Positions 28,868-40,303 of a DNA stretch of 64,000 nucleotides are shown in pieces. The DNA is from Sphingobacterium thalpophilum. GTDB lineage: Bacteria; Bacteroidota; Bacteroidia; Sphingobacteriales; Sphingobacteriaceae. Every line of letters begins with the position of its first letter. Position 1 is the stretch's first letter. The notes below the pieces were generated by a model. It had not been told where the DNA came from. It saw nothing but the letters and a program-made list of their open reading frames with translations, and made no database searches. The translations under genes were made by a program, and so were the position numbers. Location: the NCBI RefSeq assembly GCF_901482695.1, contig NZ_LR590484.1, positions 1,612,001 to 1,676,000 of the forward strand. The letters run 5' to 3'.

Positions 28868-30115
28868 CTATTCGTAGCGAAGAGCATCCACGGGATCCAA
28901 TTTGGATGCTTTGGAGGCAGGGTAGTAGCCGGACAGCATGCCCACAAGTCCACAGACGGCGAAGCCCAGGATAATCGCAGTCCAGGGAATGATAAAGGAT
29001 GTGCCCAGCTGCAGAGCCAGGATGTTGCCGATCAAGATACCGATGAAGATACCCGCAAATCCGCCGATCATGCAGATGACGATGGCTTCCATCAGGAATT
29101 GCTTGCGTATGACGCTGGGGGTGGCCCCGATAGCTTTACGGATACCGATCTCCCGGGTACGCTCGGTGACGGATACGAGCATGATGTTCATCAGTCCAAT
29201 GGATGCGCCGACCAGCGTGATGAAGGCAATCACGACGGCGCCCAGCGTCACCATGGCCATGTTCTGCATCAGCATCTGTGCCACGGCATCTGATTTGGTG
29301 ATCTCAAAATCGTTGGTCTGCCGCGAAGAGAGCCCACGGATATTGCGGAATACAATCGTCGCCTCGCCTATGGCGGCTTCCAGCCGCATCGGGTCATTGG
29401 ATGACACGGTAATCACGTAAGAGGGTTCTGCCCCCTGCATCACGGCCCGAGCCTTGACCAAGGGTATAAAACAGGCTCTATCGCCACCCATACCGGCAGA
29501 GGAGCCCTTGCTTTTGAGTACACCGATGACCTGGTAACGGATGTTGTTGACGGTGATAAACTGGCCTTCAGGATTGATGATCTCGCCGAAAAGCATTTTG
29601 CTGACTTCGCTGCCGATGATGATTACGGAACTACCGGTCTCGACCTCGCGGGCCGAAAAATTGCGGCCTTGACTGATGAGGTAGCCAGACGTCTGAAGAT
29701 AATTATCATCAGTGCCGATCAACCCGATATTGGGATTGGTCTTCTGGGACTGAAATTTTGCAGTGGAGTTCCAGCTGACATTGGCGCTGATGGAGGTCGT
29801 CGCGTTGAAGTGAAAGTTCTGTTTGAACCGGGCGGCCTGCGCATAGGTGATATTGGCAAACACCTTTGAACGGGTACCGCCTGTGCCGATCTGCACGTTG
29901 AGTCCCCGGTTGCGGATATTGAAGGAGTTGGAACCCATCGACGAAAAGGAGTCGGTCAGGGAGTTTTTCATGGCGTCAATGGATGTCAGTACGCCGATCA
30001 GGGCCATCATGCCTATGGCAATAATCAATGCTGTCAGGAATGTCCGCAACTTGTTGCCCACAATAGACTGCAGCGCAAGCTTGACGTTTTCGACATAAGA
30101 CATTTTTACGGCCAT
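28868..30115 (-). CDS. ABC transporter permease, MacB/FtsX type
   Basis: 415-residue inner-membrane permease. An N-terminal helix (LRTFLTALIIAIGMMALIGVL) is followed by a periplasmic MacB-like core domain (about 50-280) and three C-terminal helices. The signature between the last helices, VTERTREIGIRKAIGATPSVIRKQFLMEA, is typical of FtsX-type lipoprotein and drug exporters. No ATPase gene is adjacent, so the partner is elsewhere. The ATG at 30115 is followed by in-frame alternatives (MSYVENVK) four codons later. The substrate is unknown. Confidence 0.88.
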   Translation of the reverse strand: MAVKMSYVENVKLALQSIVGNKLRTFLTALIIAIGMMALIGVLTSIDAMKNSLTDSFSSMGSNSFNIRNRGLNVQIGTGGTRSKVFANITYAQAARFKQNFHFNATTSISANVSWNSTAKFQSQKTNPNIGLIGTDDNYLQTSGYLISQGRNFSAREVETGSSVIIIGSEVSKMLFGEIINPEGQFITVNNIRYQVIGVLKSKGSSAGMGGDRACFIPLVKARAVMQGAEPSYVITVSSNDPMRLEAAIGEATIVFRNIRGLSSRQTNDFEITKSDAVAQMLMQNMAMVTLGAVVIAFITLVGASIGLMNIMLVSVTERTREIGIRKAIGATPSVIRKQFLMEAIVICMIGGFAGIFIGILIGNILALQLGTSFIIPWTAIILGFAVCGLVGMLSGYYPASKASKLDPVDALRYE

Positions 30116-30168
30116 AAGGAGATTGTTATAATTTGCAGATGAAAATACTGTTATTCCGGCACAAAAAC

Positions 30169-30206
30169 AAAAGGCAATTCATTTCGATGAAACAAATTGC
30201 CTTTTT
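30169..30206 (-). terminator. Terminator after the DUF2147 gene
   Basis: AAAAGGCAATT (30169-30179) pairs with AATTGCCTTTT (30195-30205). T-rich flanks lie on both strands; on the minus strand it separates the DUF2147 gene from the permease gene. Confidence 0.65.
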
Positions 30207-30408
30207 GGACTTTTCGGGCGGACCGCTACTGTTCCAGCACGCCAACCTCAGGCCGTCCCGAGTGGCGCCTGCTGCGGCTGGGATCAGGACAGACCGGTCC
30301 TGTCTCTTCTCGCCCCCAGATTTCTGTCCTTTCCTTGTGGTCAGCTGTCCGAATAGGCAGACCGGCTGCCGGTATGAATTACATGCTCTCCTGCTTGCCG
30401 GCAGTCCG

Positions 30409-30834
30409 CTAATGAATACGTTTCCAGGTTTCGGTACGGCCCAGCAGACTGACACCAACGTAGCCCCGGATATCGAGCTTGTCTCCTTTTAAGGTCATCT
30501 TACAGCTATAGGTCTTGCCGGTCTTGGGATCATAGATCTTGCCGTCCACATAGCTGTTGCCTTCTTTTTTAAAGCCGGTCAGTATCTCCAGCCCCTGAAT
30601 ATGGCGGTCCTGAAGGGCTTTGTCGGGATTTTTGATATCTTTTTTGGGCTGGCCGGATTCGTTATTGGGAAACTTGAGCCAGTAAAGTTTTCCAAAGAAC
30701 TTATCTCCTTTTTTATAAATCTCCACACGACCCTCTCCGCTGGGGTTTTCCCATTTGCCGACCACCGGATCGGTCTGGGCGAATAAGGCTACTGCCGTCA
30801 GTAGCATGATCAACGATGCGATAATTTTCTTCAT
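30409..30834 (-). CDS. DUF2147 family secreted protein
   Basis: 141 residues with a signal peptide (LIMLLTAVALFAQ). The DUF2147 fold is recognised from VVGKWENPSGEGRVEIYK, FFGKLYWLKFP and the C-terminal DIRGYVGVSLLGRTETWKR. This is a small lipocalin-like beta-barrel common in Bacteroidota and Proteobacteria, of unknown role. It stands alone, with a terminator about 200 bases downstream. The sequence between 30210 and 30409 holds no convincing gene. Confidence 0.9.
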   Translation of the reverse strand: MKKIIASLIMLLTAVALFAQTDPVVGKWENPSGEGRVEIYKKGDKFFGKLYWLKFPNNESGQPKKDIKNPDKALQDRHIQGLEILTGFKKEGNSYVDGKIYDPKTGKTYSCKMTLKGDKLDIRGYVGVSLLGRTETWKRIH

Positions 30835-31038
30835 TGGACTATATTGTTAAGTTTATATTCTAAATTAAATATACGAAATATTTACTATGCTTGCATACTT
30901 TTAGTTCTGTTGTGCATTTTTTCCTCCCCGAACCGGCGATGTTGATGGGCGGGTGGGGGCAGCTAAGTTTGGCATCGCGTTTGTATGGCATTTATCATAT
31001 TACTTACTTTATTCACTGTTTATTAATTAGCGCATATT

Positions 31039-31386
31039 ATGAAATTTATTATTAGTCTTTTACTCACAGGAGTGGTTGTGGCGGTCGCCTGCTGGATCAT
31101 TCCGGGAGCCCATGTCGCGGGCTTTGGCTGGGCCATTGTAACCGGACTGGTCATCGGATTTGTCAATGCCACTGTAGGCTCTATTCTGCGGCTGTTTACC
31201 TTCCCCTTAAACTGGCTGACGCTGGGTCTGGTATCTTTTATTATCACGGTTCTGATGGTTCTGCTCTCGGACTCGCTGCTGGGAAATAAGTTTGACGTCA
31301 GCGGCTTCTGGACCGCAGCCTTATTTGCAATTGTGGTGGCAATACTGGAAATGATCGTAGGGAGCGTCACACGAGACAAAGACTAA
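31039..31386 (+). CDS. Phage holin family 4-like small membrane protein
   Basis: 115 residues with four membrane helices. WAIVTGLVIGFVNATVGSILR and LTLGLVSFIITVLMVLLSD match the widespread 'mycobacterial 4-TMS phage holin' (YvlD-like) family. Despite the name, most members are chromosomal and not tied to prophage; no phage genes are near. The function is unknown, possibly envelope stress. A terminator follows at once. Confidence 0.85.
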   Translation: MKFIISLLLTGVVVAVACWIIPGAHVAGFGWAIVTGLVIGFVNATVGSILRLFTFPLNWLTLGLVSFIITVLMVLLSDSLLGNKFDVSGFWTAALFAIVVAILEMIVGSVTRDKD

Positions 31387-31408
31387 CGATATCTTACTGC
31401 ACAAGAAT

Positions 31409-31447
31409 AAAAAGCTGTATTCCTGACCGGAAAACAGCTTTTTTTTT
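31409..31447 (+). terminator. Terminator after the holin-like gene
   Basis: AAAAAGCTGT (31409-31418) pairs with ACAGCTTTTT (31434-31443), followed by further T. Confidence 0.85.
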
Positions 31448-31651
31448 GCCGCGGCACCGTGCCTGCTCTACCACCGCCGTAACCCGCAACTATGCCGGCA
31501 AGCCGAATAACTTGCATTCGCCGGTCTGTTGCGCCGGACAATCCTCTGCTCATGTATCGCCAGCCGCAGGCAACATTTAATCGTCCCGTCGCTCGCTATT
31601 CTGGCTAAAAATGGCTAAATTTAAATTATTTTACCAGACTCCCTTACAGAT

Positions 31652-33547
31652 ATGTGTGAACACCAACACGAACATGGCCATACCGAAAAAGAGATCCCCT
31701 GGTGGATCGCCCAGCGTAACCTGCTGACTGCCCTCTTGATCCTGCTTATCCTGCTGCTGCTTAAATATGCGTTTAAACTAACGCTTCCGCTGGGTGCCAG
31801 CTTGCTGCTGAACGGTGCAGCTTACCTGCTTGCAGGTTTTCCGGTTCTCCGGATGGCTTACCGCAAAGCCCGGCGCGGTGATTTCTTCAACGAATTCTTC
31901 CTGATGAGCACGGCCACCTTAGGGGCCTTCGCCATCCGCGAATTTGAGGAGGGCGTGGCGGTGATGGTGTTCTATCAGATCGGTGAATGGTTTCAGGATA
32001 CAGCTGTGGACAACGCAAAGAAATCCATTAAGTCCCTGCTCGACATCCGCCCCGACCGGGTAACGGTACTGCGCGAGGGACAGCAGCAGGAAGTGGATCC
32101 AAGGACAGTTGCTATCGGGGAGACCATCCTGGTCAAGGCCGGTGAAAAGGTGGCGCTGGATGGGCACCTGCTCAATGAACGGGCGGCATTTAACACGGCC
32201 GCACTGACCGGTGAAAGCAAGCCCGACACCAAATATATGGATGAAGCGGTACTGGCAGGCATGATAAACCTCGAGACCGTGGCTGAAATAAAGGTCAGTA
32301 GCTCATTTCAGGACAGCAAACTGAGTAAAATACTGGAAATGGTGCAGGACGCCACAGCGCGTAAATCCAGGACACAATTGTTTATTTCCCGATTTGCCAA
32401 AGTGTATGTACCGGTGATTTTTGCGCTGGCTCTGCTGGTGCTCATCATTCCCTTTTTTGTCGTCAGCGACTACAGCTTCCGGGACTGGTTTTACCGCAGC
32501 TTGGTCTTTCTGGTGATCAGCTGCCCCTGTGCGCTGGTGGTTTCCATTCCCCTGGGCTATTTTGGAGGCATCGGCCTGGCCTCAAGAAACGGTATCTTGT
32601 TTAAAGGCGGCAACTTCCTCGATGCGATCACCGCTGTCGACACGGTGGTGATGGACAAGACAGGAACGCTGACGGAGGGAGTATTTGAGGTACGTGAGGT
32701 CCATGCCGCCGACGGACAGCAGCAGCGGCTATTGGATTATGCCAAAGCCATCGAAGCCAATTCCACCCACCCCATCGCGAAGGCCATCGTACGCTATTCC
32801 GACGACAGCAGCGATCTGATTGCTTCGGAAGTGGAGGAGATTGCGGGCCATGGCCTTAAAGCAAAGATAAACGGCCAGACAGTGCTTGCCGGCAACAGTA
32901 AGCTACTGGACAGATATCAGATCGCGTACCCGCAGGAGATCAGCCGGATGGTATACTCCATCGTGCTGGTCGCCATAGATCAGCAATATGCAGGGTATAT
33001 CACGGTGGCGGACCGGAACAAACCGGAGGCGAAGGAGGTCATCAGCGCCATGCGTGCCCAGGGACTATATACTGTGATGCTTTCCGGTGACAAGGCAGCG
33101 GTGGTAGCAGAAACAGCAGGCGAACTGGGCGTCGATAAAGCCTATGGTGATCTGCTGCCCGAGGATAAGGTGTGGCATGTACAACAGCTGATCGACCAAG
33201 GAAAAAATGTAGCATTTGCCGGCGACGGTGTCAATGACGCCCCGGTAGTCGCCCTGGCCCAGGTGGGTATCGCCATGGGCGGACTTGGTGCCGATGCTAC
33301 CATAGAAACGGCAGATGTGGTCATCCAGAATGATGAACCGCACAAGATTCTGGCGGCAATCAAAATTGGTAAAATAACCCGCAGCATCGTCTGGCAAAAC
33401 GTCATCTTGGCCATGGGCGTCAAGATCATTGTCCTGCTGTTGGGCGCAGGTGGGGTCGCTACCCTTTGGGAAGCTGTCATCGCGGACGTTGGGGTCGCCC
33501 TACTGGCCATTTTGAATGCAATCCGCATCCAGCATAAGCATGTCTAA
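31652..33547 (+). CDS. Heavy-metal P-type ATPase, Zn/Cd (P1B-2) type
   Basis: 631-residue inner-membrane efflux pump. A histidine-rich N-terminus (CEHQHEHGH) replaces the usual CxxC metal-binding domain. Membrane metal motif C291-P292-C293, actuator TGES at T186-S189 and phosphorylation site D335 in DKTGTLT are all present. The last helices carry a lysine (MGVKII) and a DVGVALL motif, matching the K/D pair of ZntA-type zinc/cadmium/lead exporters. No regulator gene is adjacent. Zn/Cd specificity is inferred from these motifs. Confidence 0.92.
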   Translation: MCEHQHEHGHTEKEIPWWIAQRNLLTALLILLILLLLKYAFKLTLPLGASLLLNGAAYLLAGFPVLRMAYRKARRGDFFNEFFLMSTATLGAFAIREFEEGVAVMVFYQIGEWFQDTAVDNAKKSIKSLLDIRPDRVTVLREGQQQEVDPRTVAIGETILVKAGEKVALDGHLLNERAAFNTAALTGESKPDTKYMDEAVLAGMINLETVAEIKVSSSFQDSKLSKILEMVQDATARKSRTQLFISRFAKVYVPVIFALALLVLIIPFFVVSDYSFRDWFYRSLVFLVISCPCALVVSIPLGYFGGIGLASRNGILFKGGNFLDAITAVDTVVMDKTGTLTEGVFEVREVHAADGQQQRLLDYAKAIEANSTHPIAKAIVRYSDDSSDLIASEVEEIAGHGLKAKINGQTVLAGNSKLLDRYQIAYPQEISRMVYSIVLVAIDQQYAGYITVADRNKPEAKEVISAMRAQGLYTVMLSGDKAAVVAETAGELGVDKAYGDLLPEDKVWHVQQLIDQGKNVAFAGDGVNDAPVVALAQVGIAMGGLGADATIETADVVIQNDEPHKILAAIKIGKITRSIVWQNVILAMGVKIIVLLLGAGGVATLWEAVIADVGVALLAILNAIRIQHKHV

Positions 33548-33709
33548 AAGAAGCTGCTGCCACACAGCGCGGAGCTAAGGCAATAAGCCAGCTGCCTCAA
33601 CTAAATTGTTCGATATTTCAATCAAAATAATTAAATTTGTTTGTAATATCAGTTTATTGATAAAATGAGCAGATAAAAACAAATCGTTTTCCCTAAGTAT
33701 AACAAGCTT

Positions 33710-33955
33710 ATGGAGCAGGTAGGTGAAAACATAAAACTGGCCAGGAAACGTCGTAAATTAACAACTATTCAGGTTGCGGAGCGGGCCGGCATTGCACGCT
33801 CGACATTATACCTTATAGAAAAAGGCGATACAAGTGTAACCTTCGGTGCTTATCTGAATGTACTTCGGGTCCTGGGTTTACAGCATGATGTATTGAAATT
33901 AGCCGCGGATGACGAATTGGGCAGAAAATTACAGGATCTGGAACTCTTGAAGTAA
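33710..33955 (+). CDS. HipB-like XRE family antitoxin/repressor
   Basis: 81-residue helix-turn-helix protein: IKLARKRRKLTTIQVAERAGIARSTLYLIEKG is the DNA-binding unit. It ends 3 bases before a HipA-type kinase gene, the standard HipBA order, so it probably binds HipA and represses the operon. The DNA looks more AT-rich than the preceding ATPase gene. Confidence 0.88.
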   Translation: MEQVGENIKLARKRRKLTTIQVAERAGIARSTLYLIEKGDTSVTFGAYLNVLRVLGLQHDVLKLAADDELGRKLQDLELLK

Positions 33956-33958
33956 ACG

Positions 33959-35214
33959 ATGGCAAAAAGCAAGTTTGATATATTTGTATACGCCCACTGG
34001 AAGGGGATGCCTGACCCGAAATTTATGGGAATCCTTTGTGCTCACTATGGCAAGGGTAAAAAATCATTCAGTTTTGAGTATGATAAAATGTGGCTGAAAT
34101 CAGAGCATCTGCAGTTATTAGACCCCGACATCCATTTTTTTGCTGGCACACAATACGCTAACGATAGAGAAAACTTTGGGATTTTTTTAGATAGTATGCC
34201 AGATACCTGGGGACGGACATTAATGAAAAGACGTGCCGCTCAGATTGCGAAAGAACGAAAAGAAAGTGTCCCAATATTGTACGATATTGACTATCTACTA
34301 GGCGTATATGACGAATGCCGTATGGGAGCACTACGTTTTAAAACTAGTCCTGATGGCCCTTTTTTAGATGACAACACAGATAGACCTACTCCCCCTTGGT
34401 CCTCAATCCGTGAGTTGCAATACGCAGCAGATCGATTAGAAACGACGACCAAAATGCAGATCTAAAAGAATGGCTAGCTGTTTTAATGGCTCCGGGTTCT
34501 TCATTAGGCGGAGCAAGGCCCAAAGCCAATATTCTAGATGAAAATGGTGAACTGTGGATTGCCAAATTTCCTTCTAAAAACGATACTTATAACAAAGGGG
34601 CCTGGGAATTCTTAGCTTATCAACTAGCAGTTCAAGCGGGGATTCATATGTCGTCAAGTAAAATAGAAAAGATAGCGGGCAACCACCACACGTTTCTCAC
34701 CAAACGTTTCGATAGAGAAAAGAAAGATCGTATCCATTTCGCATCAGCAATGACAATGACAGGTAATAACGAAAGTACTTTACGCGACAGCCCTGCAAGT
34801 TACTTAGATATCGCCGAATTTATCCAGAGCTATGGCGCCAATGTAGATGATAATCTCCAGCAGCTTTGGAGACGGATGGTCTTTAATATCGCTATATCCA
34901 ATACAGATGATCATCTTCGAAATCACGGTTTTATCCTGACCGATGAAGGATGGGTACTATCTCCGGCTTATGACCTAAACCCCTCAGTTGAAAAGGATGG
35001 GTTATCATTAAACATCGATATGGACAATAACTCTTTAGATTTTGATCTGGCATACAATGTGGGCAAGTTTTTTAGACTCAATCAGAATCAAATGCACCGC
35101 ATTCTCTCAGAAGTTTTGGAAAGCGTGCAGCAATGGGGAAGTCTTGCCGAAAAAATTGGAATTTCGAGAGCAGAAAGAGAACTTATGAGCGCAGCATTTA
35201 GGATATCGCATTAA
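33959..35214 (+). pseudogene. HipA-type serine kinase toxin, split by a frameshift
   Basis: Two frames encode one HipA. The first (33959-34465) holds the N-terminal subdomain (FDIFVYAHWKGM, MPDTWGRTLMKRR) and ends early. The second continues without a gap from DDQNADLKEWL (34444) through PGSSLGGARPKA and the catalytic NTDDHLRNHGF and SPAYDLNP motifs to 35214. Reading past 34441 with one more A (GAAAAC instead of GAAAC) restores a single protein of about 418 residues. The break lies just before the glycine-rich phosphorylation loop. If the frameshift is real, toxin activity is probably lost unless a low level is made by slippage. The kinase residues themselves are intact. A sequencing error in a short A run is an alternative. 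Confidence 0.85.
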
Positions 35215-35280
35215 ACGATATCAGATAACATCCAAAATATGGGGTAGGCAACTCAGGCCCCCACAGACCCAACAAAGCAA

Positions 35281-35312
35281 ATGGGAGCGGATCTCAAAGA
35301 TGCCGCTCCCAT
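35281..35312 (-). terminator. Hairpin after pgi
   Basis: ATGGGAGCGG (35281-35290) pairs with CCGCTCCCAT (35303-35312). It lies about 50 bases after the pgi stop (minus strand), followed by TTTGCTTTG, a weak T tract. Confidence 0.5.
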
Positions 35313-35365
35313 CAGCGCCAAAGCGATGATGCAAGGCTCAATCCATTATCGATCTGATCGCGGGA

Positions 35366-37045
<1,680 letters not shown>

Positions 37046-37286
37046 TCAATAAGAACCTTGGGCATCGCCTCCCTACACAGGCAACAGCGGCACAGCAAGG
37101 TTTGTTCAGTTGATGCTACCAAAACTAACAAAAAAACGTCAAAAGTTTGTATCTGGTACAAAGCTGATCCTGCCAGCCCCGTCGTAGCCAACACAACAGG
37201 ATAATAAAGTACCTTATCGGTAAGCTACAGCATCAGGCCGCATCTCCGCTCCTGATTTTTTAAATTAAATTTTATACATTCGCTGT

Positions 37287-38370
37287 ATGACAAAAGAACA
37301 AATTCAAGACTTGAGGGATCGTGTTACTTCCCTGAGGAGGCATCTTTGACATTGATGTCCGCAAAGCAGAAATAGAAAGAGACCAGGCCATTACACTGGA
37401 GCCTAATTTTTGGGATGACTCCAAGGCTGCGGAAAAAATCCTTCTGGCCATCAAAAACCAGAAAATATGGACCGACCATTTTGATGAAGTCGCCGCTGCT
37501 GTGGAGGACACATCGGTGATGTATGAGTTTTTTCAGTCGGGCGACGCTACCGAAAAGGAACTCGATGAGCAGTATCAGCTCGCACTGGAAAAGGTGGAGG
37601 AACTGGAGTTCAAAAATATGCTCAGTGCTGAGGAGGATCAGCTGGATGCCATCCTGCAGATCACGGCCGGTGCCGGCGGCACCGAGAGCTGTGACTGGGC
37701 AGCCATGCTCATGCGCATGTACATCATGTGGGGCGAGAAAAATGGCTACAAAGTCACCGAACAAGATTCGCAGGAAGGTGATGTGGCAGGTATCAAAAGC
37801 GTGACCTTACAGATATCCGGCGACTTTGCCTATGGCTACCTCAAGGGTGAAAATGGCGTACACCGCCTGGTGCGTATTTCGCCATTTGATTCCAACGCCA
37901 AAAGGCATACTTCATTTGCCTCTGTCTATGTGTACCCGCTGATCGATGACAATATTGAAATCGACGTCAAAGACTCGGAAATCGAATGGGACACGTTCCG
38001 TTCGGGCGGCGCCGGTGGGCAGAACGTCAACAAAGTCGAAACCGCGGTACGCCTGCATCACAAACCTACAGGCATCATCATCAAGAACCAGGAGTCCAGA
38101 TCACAGCTGCAAAACAAGGAAAATGCCATGCGCCTGTTGAAATCGCAGCTCTACGAGATCGAAATGCGGAAACGTCAGGAAGCCACTGCAGCAATTGAGG
38201 GTAGCAAAAAGAAAATTGAATGGGGATCCCAGATCCGCAACTATGTGCTGCACCCGTACAAACTGATCAAAGACCTGCGTACCAATTACGAAACATCGAA
38301 TACACAGGCCGTGCTCGACGGCGATCTGAACGATTTCCTCAAAAATTACCTGATGGAATTCGGCAGCTGA
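37287..38370 (+). CDS. prfB: Peptide chain release factor 2, programmed +1 frameshift
   Basis: RF2 reads UAA and UGA stop codons. The start is ATG 37287 (MTKEQIQDL). After 20 codons an in-frame TGA (37347-37349) follows CTT in CAT CTT TGA C, with the internal Shine-Dalgarno-like AGGAGG at 37335-37340 three bases before CTT. This is the classic autoregulatory +1 shift: when RF2 is scarce the ribosome slips and continues at GAC 37348 ([11 protein letters not shown]). The full product is about 360 residues. It holds the SPF stop-codon recognition motif (RISPFDSNA) and the peptidyl hydrolysis motif [13 protein letters not shown]. The frame from 37501 alone would miss the N-terminal domain. Confidence 0.96.
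37335..37350 (+). promoter_or_regulatory. prfB programmed frameshift site
   Basis: AGGAGG CAT CTT TGA C: a Shine-Dalgarno-like element, a slippery CTT and an in-frame TGA. Spacing is the same as the E. coli site. Confidence 0.95.
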
Positions 38371-38818
38371 ACGAGCTTCGATGAAAGATAAACATATCCC
38401 AGTACAGAGGCGCTCCAGACAAGGGGCGCCTTTTTTTATAGTCCCCCCGCCCTGCCCCTTTTCGTACACAGTCTGCTGTCAGCATCAGGCTTTTTTGTGT
38501 CACGAAAAAGTTTGAAACGTTAAAAAATCTTAAAAGTCGAGTCTGCCGCTAGTCTGTCGTTTTTAGTTAAAAATCGGTGTAATTACCAGTAAATACTATT
38601 GATTATCAAACATTTACAAACAATTATATTGTATCAAGAACGTTACAATTAGCATGCTTCATCATTTTTTGGCACAAAATAAAGGCATGTGTTTTGCGTT
38701 TATGGAAATCGTAATATTTTCATTACAAAAGCGGCATATCCCCTGGCGGGATGAATTAAAAAGCCAGGGACTGTGCACAGCAACAAAAAGAGAATGTGTA
38801 TCAAAAAATAGAACGGTT
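38371..38818. other. 448-bp region between prfB and the glycosyltransferase
   Basis: It holds the prfB terminator, then an AT-rich stretch likely carrying the glycosyltransferase promoter; no -33/-7 pair was convincing. The glycosyltransferase frame stays open back to 38654 but the sequence there does not look like family protein. No other gene seen. Confidence 0.6.
38408..38437 (+). terminator. Terminator after prfB
   Basis: AGGCGC (38408-38413) pairs with GCGCCT (38426-38431), followed by seven T. Confidence 0.85.
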
Positions 38819-40264
38819 ATGAATTACATGAAAGAAAACTCCATCGTATCGAAGCAGCTGACCACTCCTTGGCAGCCTGCTGTATACGACGTAAATGAAG
38901 AGCAGCAGCGATCTCAGGCAACAGCAAAGAAAGCCGAAGACAGCAATTTTGGATTAAAAGAATACGGAATTTTTGGCGCTACCTTTATCGTACTATTTGC
39001 ATCCGTGTTTGGCGTATACATGTTGCAGCCTGATTTTGATGCTTTGCGTTTCCAGCGTCTGGACAGTCTAGGTGGTACGCTCTTAATCGGGTTTGGTATA
39101 TTCCTGGCAGTGGTGGCCATCAGCTTCCTGATATTTTTGGTTGTCCTGCACCGCAGGTACAAACCGATTGCTTCGGTTTCGGACGAGGAACTTCCGACCT
39201 GTACCATTATTGTGCCCGCTTATAATGAAGGACAGCTTGTTTATGATACGCTACACAGTCTTGCAGGCAGCGACTATCCTGAGGAAAAACTTCAGATCAT
39301 CGCTATTGATGACGGTAGTAAGGACAATACTTTTGCCTGGATACAGCGTGCCAAAATGGAGTTGGGTGACCGGGTGGAAATATATCAGCAGCCCAAGAAT
39401 ATGGGCAAGCGCCATGCGTTATACCGTGGTTTCCACTTAGGTACTGGCGAGGTGTTCATCACCGTTGACAGTGACTCTGTGGTCAAGAAAGACACGATCC
39501 GTAATATGGCCAGTCCCTTTGTGACCAATAAAGAATGCGGTGCCGTGGCCGGTAATGTGCGCGTGCTAAACACGAAGAAAGCGATCATACCGCGCATGCT
39601 GAATGTTAGTTTCGTATTCAGTTTTGAATTTGTACGGTCGGCGCAGAGCATGCTCGGCACCGTAATGTGTACTCCCGGAGCGCTATCCGGTTACCGCAGG
39701 GAGGCGGTGATGAACTGTCTGGAAGACTGGATCAACCAAACCTTCATGGGTCAGCCCTCTGACATCGGTGAAGACCGCGCCATGACCAACATGATCTTGA
39801 AACAAGGTTACCATGTGCTGTTTCAGTCGAATGCTTATGTCTACACCGATACCCCGGTACGTTACCGCAATTTATATAAAATGTTTATCCGCTGGGAACG
39901 AAGCAACGTGCGTGAAAATATCATGATGAGCCAGTTTGCATTCAAAAACTTCCGGAAAGGACCTAAATGGGGTGCTCGCATCCTACTGATCATGCAATGG
40001 AAAAAGGTATTGCTTTCTTACCCTTTGATGCTACTGATGCTCTGGACAGTATTTCACTATCCGCTGATGTTCTTGAGCTCCACGCTCGTGGGGATCTTAA
40101 TCTTCTCGAGTATACAGGCATATTTCTTCGCATCCAAAAACTCAGACGCCAAAGAGGCTTTCTGGGCGTACAGCTACAGCATTTTCTACGCTTTTAGCTT
40201 ATTTTGGATTACACCTTATGCAATTGCAACAGCAGGACGACGGGGCTGGTTGACAAGAGGCTAA
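38819..40264 (+). CDS. Membrane glycosyltransferase family 2, hyaluronan-synthase-like
   Basis: Processive GT2 enzyme of about 481 residues from ATG 38819 (MNYMKENS). Two N-terminal helices (FIVLFASVFGVYML and a second near residue 85) precede the catalytic domain, and C-terminal helices follow it. Motifs: CTIIVPAYNEG, IAIDDGSKDNT, the metal-binding VDSDS, the acceptor region GEDRAMTN and the RW motif MFIRWERSNVRE, as in hyaluronan, chitin and NodC-type synthases. It probably polymerises and exports a beta-linked polysaccharide. The next gene, 40 bases on, makes a UDP-sugar uronic acid, which suggests an acidic, hyaluronan-like polymer; the actual sugars are inference. Confidence 0.85.
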   Translation: MNYMKENSIVSKQLTTPWQPAVYDVNEEQQRSQATAKKAEDSNFGLKEYGIFGATFIVLFASVFGVYMLQPDFDALRFQRLDSLGGTLLIGFGIFLAVVAISFLIFLVVLHRRYKPIASVSDEELPTCTIIVPAYNEGQLVYDTLHSLAGSDYPEEKLQIIAIDDGSKDNTFAWIQRAKMELGDRVEIYQQPKNMGKRHALYRGFHLGTGEVFITVDSDSVVKKDTIRNMASPFVTNKECGAVAGNVRVLNTKKAIIPRMLNVSFVFSFEFVRSAQSMLGTVMCTPGALSGYRREAVMNCLEDWINQTFMGQPSDIGEDRAMTNMILKQGYHVLFQSNAYVYTDTPVRYRNLYKMFIRWERSNVRENIMMSQFAFKNFRKGPKWGARILLIMQWKKVLLSYPLMLLMLWTVFHYPLMFLSSTLVGILIFSSIQAYFFASKNSDAKEAFWAYSYSIFYAFSLFWITPYAIATAGRRGWLTRG

Positions 40265-40303
40265 TTTCAACGTAAAGAATGTATCTTTACCTTAAATAAA
40301 TGT

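Noticed and set aside
28778..29293. Plus-strand frame across the ABC permease gene
   Set aside because: It lies opposite a clear membrane protein and reads as low-complexity, polar sequence.
31039..31386. Prophage remnant suggested by the holin-like gene
   Set aside because: The family is widespread on chromosomes and no other phage genes are nearby.
33959..35214. HipBST-type three-gene system
   Set aside because: In HipBST the small HipS protein covers only the N-subdomain; here the first frame runs well into the kinase domain and one base rejoins it, so a frameshifted HipA is simpler.
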